This document shows positions 58,806 through 64,000 of a stretch of DNA of 64,000 nt, piece by piece (the first letter of the stretch is position 1; each line of letters opens with the position of its first letter). Under the pieces are notes generated by a model. That model was not told where the DNA came from and made no database searches. It saw nothing but the letters and a program-made list of their open reading frames with translations. A program made the position numbers and the translations under genes. Source of the stretch: Actinomucor elegans (taxonomy: Eukaryota > Mucoromycota > Mucoromycetes > Mucorales > Mucoraceae); the NCBI GenBank assembly GCA_026027325.1, contig JAMSLZ010000004.1, forward strand, positions 186,001 through 250,000, written 5' to 3'.

Positions 58806-60117
58806 ATGTTCCCCTCTCAAGCTTCCTTAAAGAAGAACTTCATCGTCCCTTCTCCTGCTGGTGATGTTGCTGCCCCCACTGGTGCCAACCTCTATGCTCG
58901 TTTCGCTCTTGCCGGTGCTGTCTGTTGTGGTGTCACTCACGGTGCTATGTAAGTTGTTTATTTCATTTAATATAACAAAGGTACTAATTGTTTGTTATAC
59001 AGGGTAATTATCCGTGTTAATCAACATGATCAATATACTAACTTTTAGATAGACTCCCGTCGATGTCGTTAAGACTAGAATCCAATTGTCTCCCGAGATC
59101 TACAACAAGGTAAACTATATAGAGACATATGAGTGCGATTCATATCAATCAAAGATATTTGAATCAATGGGAAAGGGAATCTTCTAGTTCCAATCATACT
59201 AAATTTCTTTTTTTTTGTAGGGTATGATTGCTGGTTTCCGTCAAGTTGTTCAAGCTGAGGGTGCTGGTGCTTTGTTGACTGGTTTCGGTCCTACCGCTGC
59301 TGGTTACTTCTTGCAAGGTGCCTTCAAGTTTGGTGGTTATGAATTCTGGAAGAAGACCTTCATTGATCTCATTGGTGTTGAGAAGGCCTCCGAGAACCGT
59401 ACTGCTATCTACCTCGGTTCTTCTGCCATTGCCGAATTCTTCGCTGATGTCGCTCTCTGTCCCTTGGAAGCTACTCGTATTCGTCTCGTCTCTCAACCTA
59501 CTTTCGCTTCTGGTCTCCTCAGTGGTTTCTCCAGAATCTTGAAGGAAGAAGGTGCTATCAAGGGTTTCTACTCTGGTTTCGGTCCTATCTTGTTGAAGCA
59601 AGTTCCTTATACCATGGCCAAGTTCGTTGTCTTCGAACGTACCACGTAAGTTTCTCCTTTTTTTTGTAGTATTATCATATACGTGTGATGTTAACCTATT
59701 CGTAACAGTGAATTGATCTTGAAGAGCATGAACACTCCCAAGGACCAAATCGCTCCTTCCACCATGACCGTTGTCAACCTCAGTTCCGGTATTGTTGCCG
59801 GTACTGTTGCTGCCATCGTCTCTCAACCCGCTGATACCTTGTTGTCCAAGATCAACAAGCAAAAGGGTGTTGCTGGTGAATCTCTCACCTCTCGTCTCCT
59901 CTCCATGGCCGGTCAACTCGGTGTCAAGGGTCTCTTCTTGGGTCTCGGTCCCCGTATTGTCATGGTTGCTACTCTTACTGCTGGTCAATTGTAAGTTGAA
60001 TTGAACTGATTTATTTCTTGACTGTATATTAACTTATTCTTTTTTTTTTCTAGCGCCATCTATGGTGATATCAAGCGTGTCTTGGGTGCTACTGGTGGTG
60101 TTGAGATTGCCAAATAA
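58806..60117 (+). CDS. MIR1: Mitochondrial phosphate carrier (with predicted 1-nt exon)
   Basis: Inner-membrane carrier that imports phosphate with protons for ATP synthesis. Exons: 58806..58948, a single G at 59003, 59053..59109, 59221..59645, 59709..59990 and 60054..60117, giving 323 aa. Three mitochondrial-carrier repeats carry [21 protein letters not shown] and [10 protein letters not shown], each followed by a glycine turn and aromatic helix ([20 protein letters not shown]). Only Mir1-type carriers have this sequence. Joining exon 1 (Gly-Ala-AT) to the exon that starts with Thr-Pro-Val-Asp needs one extra base; the G at 59003 sits between a good acceptor (TTATACAG) and a good donor (GTAATT), and makes Met. 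Codons are strongly biased to C-ending forms, as in highly expressed genes. Confidence 0.94.
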
Positions 60118-60294
60118 GTTTCTTAGACTTGCAACTCTTTATTCATCATTTATTATACACTCATATACAGCACTTTTTAGTTTTTTGGTTCCTTCCTCTA
60201 TTATATACATTCTTTTTTCTTAAAAGAAAAACCTCTTATTTAAACATACATTGGGTTGTCTCAAAAATAAAATTTATTTAGATCAAACTATCAC

Positions 60295-61402
60295 TTAAGC
60301 CACCCTTTTGCTACTACTGCTACTTTTCTCAATTGACTTAATGCTTGATATACTAGCTGGTCTGCTGCTACTGGCAACTGTTTTGGATGATACAATAGGA
60401 CTACTCGTGGATCTTTCTATGGTCGGCGCGTCCGTTACAAGCATCCTTTTGATCATAGAACTCCACCCTTCTGTCTGAGATTGAATAGCGATCTAAAGAA
60501 TATAATTCTTCAATTATACCTTTTTTTTTTCATGCTCGTAGATATACGTGTATCTTACCTGGTAAGGAAATGGATTACCTTCAGTAGTTGTAATAGAAGG
60601 TATGTGCTCTTTGTAGTCGTTGGCAATCTTTAGTATATGCATCAAGTTTTGATTGAACTGATTCTCGACTGATTTGACTGATTTTAACTTGTCTGTCATC
60701 CTTCTGTTAGTTGTATATCTCTAAAAGGAAAAATGCCTAAAGGTGTACCTTTTTCAGAAGTTGGTGATGGTATCAAATGGAGTGTAATATTCCATTGTTC
60801 CCAGCAAACAAACTCTTCAGATTTCGAGAACTGAAACCAATTCTTCTTCAATCTCTTTTCATAAAATAAGACAGCAAGCTATTTCCCCTTTCAAACATTA
60901 CTATCGTCTTATACATTCCAATTATTACTGCTATGTACCTTTCCTTGCTTGACTTGAGTTGGGCTGGTGTTATGCAAAAACTCCGCAATTTTCTCTTCTA
61001 TTAAACTTTCTACGTCTGGACTATCTGTAATGGCCTATTGCAGTGTCAAAAACAATCTCGGTGGAAACAATGATAACGCGACTTATTTACCACTGTTGTA
61101 TTCAGTACTCGAAGATCTCGAGGTAGAACATTGATCATGAGTCTGTGGAAAAAGATGGAATGTAAAAGTCCTATACTCTAGTTAATAATCTTGGAATAAG
61201 GCATTGCAATAGCCGTCTATACCTCGAAGAACATCTTTGACTTGATCTCGTGGTATGGCAGTCTATAATATTAAGCAAGATTCCATGTGACGCAGCAATT
61301 TTTTTTGTTAAAGGACGCTGTAAGTTTCATATTGATACAATTTCGTTTTTTGTGTTCATTCTTTACCAATTCCAAACTAAATTCTTGTGCTGAGGTCGTC
61401 AT
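60295..61402 (-). CDS. ATG101: Autophagy protein ATG101
   Basis: HORMA-domain partner of Atg13 in the autophagy-initiating ULK/Atg1 complex; absent from baker's yeast but kept in many fungi. Seven exons, complement of 61367..61402, 61223..61262, 61091..61170, 60939..61034, 60749..60878, 60559..60692 and 60295..60492, give 237 aa. The start is MTTSAQEFSLELTAIPRDQV, then KDVLRGLLHSIFFHRLMINV, which matches the first HORMA helix (LLHxIFFHR). The middle has LFYEKRLKKNWFQFSKSEEF plus VCWEQWNITLHLIPSPTSEK, then the NQFNQNLMHILKIANDYKEH helix and the TEGNPFPYQIAI strand. The Trp-x-Phe finger seen in fission yeast and human should be looked for near NPFPYQ. The Ser-rich last 45 residues are extra. 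Family call firm; small exons uncertain. Confidence 0.9.
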
Positions 61403-63300
61403 GTTAAATGCTTCAAGTAATGAAAAAGCGATTTATATAGAAATAGTGAAAAAAATAAGAAGAGAATGTCTTTTTTTTTTTCTTTTTTTTTTTTAGTGTC
61501 TCTGTGATGTCACACAGAGAAAGATGGCATAATTTACCACGCATAAGTTCCTGGAGAAACCCGCAGTAGGTTCAAGGATTATCAGTCCGAAGAAAATGGT
61601 ATTCAGTGTACTGTTTGGAGGAATATGAGCCATATAAGTGATGTTTCTTTTCAATAAATGCGTAAACAAATGTTGCAATTTAGTTAGAGCTAGTTAGCAA
61701 TGCTAGATACCATTTTGAGAGGTCATCTTACTAAAATATCTTATATAATTCAAGTTACCATAGCAGCATGAGTAAGTAAACTATTGATAGAAGTATATTT
61801 ATATATATCGCCACTTTATTATACAAACAAATGTGTTTTGAAGATATAGTATTCTATCAGATGACAATCAAGTTTAACAAATAATTGTATATATCTATAG
61901 ATAAATAAAGGCTATTCTATATACTATAGATAATAGAACGTACAAAATGATGATGCTTAAGAGGTATTAGTTTACTCGGTAATAGGTTAAAGACGACCAA
62001 ACGTAATTTGTACTTGCATACATTCAAGATGAAGGTGCATACTTCTACTGATATCTTAAATTTCAATAAGCTAAACGTGATAGTTAGTTAAACAAAAATT
62101 CTGATGGATGAAGGAATTTACTAACGGCAGGGGATACTTGTAGGATCTAACATTGGACTGAGATGGGTCGAGAAGAAATCCATTGATTAGCTATAAAGTA
62201 TATAAAATACATGTCATTTAAGGTTATCTATTAATAAATGCAATGTATTTATTGGAGGAAGTTTGAGCGAAAACTGCAATGAGTTCAGTACATAGTGCAT
62301 TTTGAGCGAACATTACTTGTCACATGCGACATTGCAACAGGATCAATAAAGAGATCTATTAATGATCGTTAAATCCAATTTGTATGAAATGGTTGAATTT
62401 CACAGTGCATACCAAAATGTAACTTATTAGTTGCATACCAAAATGTAACTTATTAGTTGCATTCCAGTCAAATAATGGCTCTAGTAGATAAAATAATTTA
62501 GTCTAAACTTGTACTGGTTATCAAATGCGACTTTAAACCAGAATCTGTCGAGAAATATAGAGATGTTGCAATTGAACAAAAAATGGTCCCAAGTCAGAGA
62601 AGTCCCAAAGGTATACCTTTAGGCCGATTATTTTTGCAGTTTACCTTTTTTTTTTTTTGGTGAAACATGAAGATAGCAGTTTCGAGATAAATGAAAATAA
62701 TTTACAGATATAAGATATTTGAATATAGAAATATATTTTTGTTTATATTTTTCAAACATAAAACAGTCGATTTAGGATCATATGGAAAAATAGAAAAAAA
62801 TCGACTTTTCATCAAGGTAAACTCAAAGAACTTGAAAAAATACCAAATATAATTTGGATCATTCCATGCACCAATTTTGTAAAAATAATAAAAAAAAGGC
62901 TTAATTCACAAACCAATCAGAAGTTCTAATAGCATCTATCACTTGTAATACAGTATCGATAATATTATCAGGGAAGATGCGCTTATGCTATGCTTATTGA
63001 GACAATATTGACAGACAAGACTAGCTTGACATAAAGTAACTTATTCGCCTTTAGTATTGTGAGATTTGAGGCAATGGACCTTTAATGACTTGGAAATAGA
63101 TAAACAATACGCGTCATTCAGCAGATATCGCGTGAATACAAATAAGGTTTTACTTTACGCATCAAAATGTGACTTAATGATGTTATCTATAATTGAACTC
63201 ATGACTCTCTGTGTATGTGTACCTTGAAACTGATATAAACCAACCAGATAATACTTGTCTGTTCTTCTCTTTTTTTTTTTCACACACAAAGTACAAGAAG
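61403..63300. other. Intergenic with a short tandem duplication
   Basis: No gene. A 26-bp unit (GCATACCAAAATGTAACTTA then TTAGTT) occurs twice in tandem at 62407..62458. T- and A-rich tracts at 61470..61495 and 62650. The last 60 bp (CTGTTCTTCTCTTTTT) are a pyrimidine-rich leader for the next gene. Confidence 0.5.
62407..62458 (+). repeat. 26-bp tandem duplication
   Basis: Two identical adjacent 26-bp copies, followed by the first four bases of a third. A recent duplication. Confidence 0.9.
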
Positions 63301-64000
63301 ATGGGCGCTCAATCATCAAAGGAATTCAATGATATTAATGAAAAAGTCAATACTACCGACGTTTTGTCTCAGCAACTGGCTAGATTAAACCTGGACGAAG
63401 CTGCTGCGTTGGATTATCCTGCCACTCTATCAAGCGACGCGCTTGCCAAGTATTCCAAACATTTTGCTCAAGATAACAAGAACTTGCTGGCTAGAAATGC
63501 TATTGTAGGCACAGATCCCACTCAAGTCATGTTGAATCCCAAGGCTGCGCTGCAGGACCAACATGTATTTAACGTCAAACTGGACTTGGAAGGTAGTGCC
63601 ACCAACCAAAAATCCAGTGGCCGCTGTTGGCTCTTTGCCGGTTGTAATGTGATGCGATTGGCTGTCATCCAAAAGTACAAGCTTAGCGATGATTTTGAGC
63701 TTTCACAAAGTTATCTATTCTTTTATGGTAAAAATCATTTTCTAAACACATCTAGTTCTTTACAACTAACAATTGTGCGATAATAGATAAGCTTGAAAAG
63801 GCTAACTGGTTTCTTGAAAACATGATTGATCTTGCTAGAAAGGACATCAATGATCGCGTAGTACAATACTTGCTGACGGATCCTGTAGGTGATGGTGGTC
63901 AATTCGATATGCTCGTCAACTTGGTTGAAAAGTATGGTGTAGTTCCCAAGAGTGCTTTCCCTGAAACTTATGCTTCATCTAACTCGCGTCGTTTGAACTG
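63301..64000 (+). CDS. LAP3: Bleomycin hydrolase / aminopeptidase C, N-terminal part
   Basis: Cysteine peptidase family C1B, a cytosolic homohexameric aminopeptidase that also deaminates homocysteine thiolactone and bleomycin. Exons seen: 63301..63727 and 63787 to the window edge, so the 3' end is missing (the family is about 450-480 aa; about 213 are here). The start MGAQSSKEF has a Gly2 that could be myristoylated, unlike yeast Lap3, which begins with a presequence; that is inference. The catalytic Cys109 is in NQKSSGRCWLFAGCNVMRLA. Then come FELSQSYLFFY, and DPVGDGGQFDMLVNLVEKYG, all family signatures. The His and Asn of the triad lie beyond the edge. Intron GTAAAA..AATAG is in phase. Confidence 0.94.

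Noticed and set aside
59194..59988. 264-codon minus-strand ORF opposite the phosphate carrier
   Set aside because: Antisense shadow of a highly biased gene; its Thr/Glu/Gly-rich content is the complement of carrier codons, and it reads across the carrier's intron.

Overview
The window is eukaryotic and almost certainly from an early-diverging filamentous fungus of the Mucoromycota type. The genes carry many short introns (about 50-110 bp) with GT..AG ends and TACTAAC-like branch sites. The intergenic DNA is very AT-rich with long homopolymers. The gene content is fungal: a Rim13/PalB calpain, a C2H2 repressor resembling Nrg1, Swp1/ribophorin II, a Chl1 helicase and a SulP sulfate permease with a STAS domain. 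I assign no species. Exon joins below were worked out by hand, by requiring consensus splice sites and an unbroken reading frame; they are predictions.

Layout. 0-5.5 kb: end of the glycine-cleavage H protein gene, a 15-exon PalB/Rim13 calpain, and a very short ribophorin II/Swp1 gene. 6.3-11.5 kb: a bZIP factor and a Spp2/GPKOW-like G-patch splicing factor with an Arg/Asp/Ser repeat tail. 11.5-16.9 kb: gene-poor, with one small secreted eight-cysteine protein. 16.9-21.1 kb: a sulfate permease whose 3' end is interrupted by an intact Tc1/mariner-like DDE transposon. 22-25.9 kb: a large disordered protein, ribosomal protein L44/L36a, and a Tyr/His-rich ORF. 27.6-36.9 kb: mitochondrial leucyl-tRNA synthetase, a TLC-domain membrane protein, a gephyrin-type molybdenum-cofactor protein, an SRPBCC protein and an NSUN-family RNA methyltransferase. 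37.9-42 kb: a GNAT acetyltransferase and the Chl1/DDX11 helicase. 43.6-48.2 kb: two identical tRNA-Ser(GCT) genes as an inverted pair, two solo LTRs and an OBAP (DUF1264) gene. 48.3-55.1 kb: Dpb4/POLE3, maleylacetoacetate isomerase, a WBP2-like protein and an Nrg1-like zinc-finger factor. 55-58.8 kb: gene-free. 58.8-64 kb: mitochondrial phosphate carrier, ATG101, and the start of a bleomycin hydrolase that runs off the window.

The genes are mostly unrelated housekeeping functions, so there is no operon or biosynthetic cluster. PalB/Rim13 and the Nrg1-like repressor may belong to the same ambient-pH signalling network, but they are 50 kb apart and this is inference. The most interesting signals are structural: a transposon that replaced the natural C-terminus of the sulfate permease; a predicted one-nucleotide exon in the phosphate carrier; an inverted tRNA-Ser duplication next to solo LTRs; and an undescribed dispersed repeat of roughly 80-130 bp present at least ten times in the intergenic DNA.
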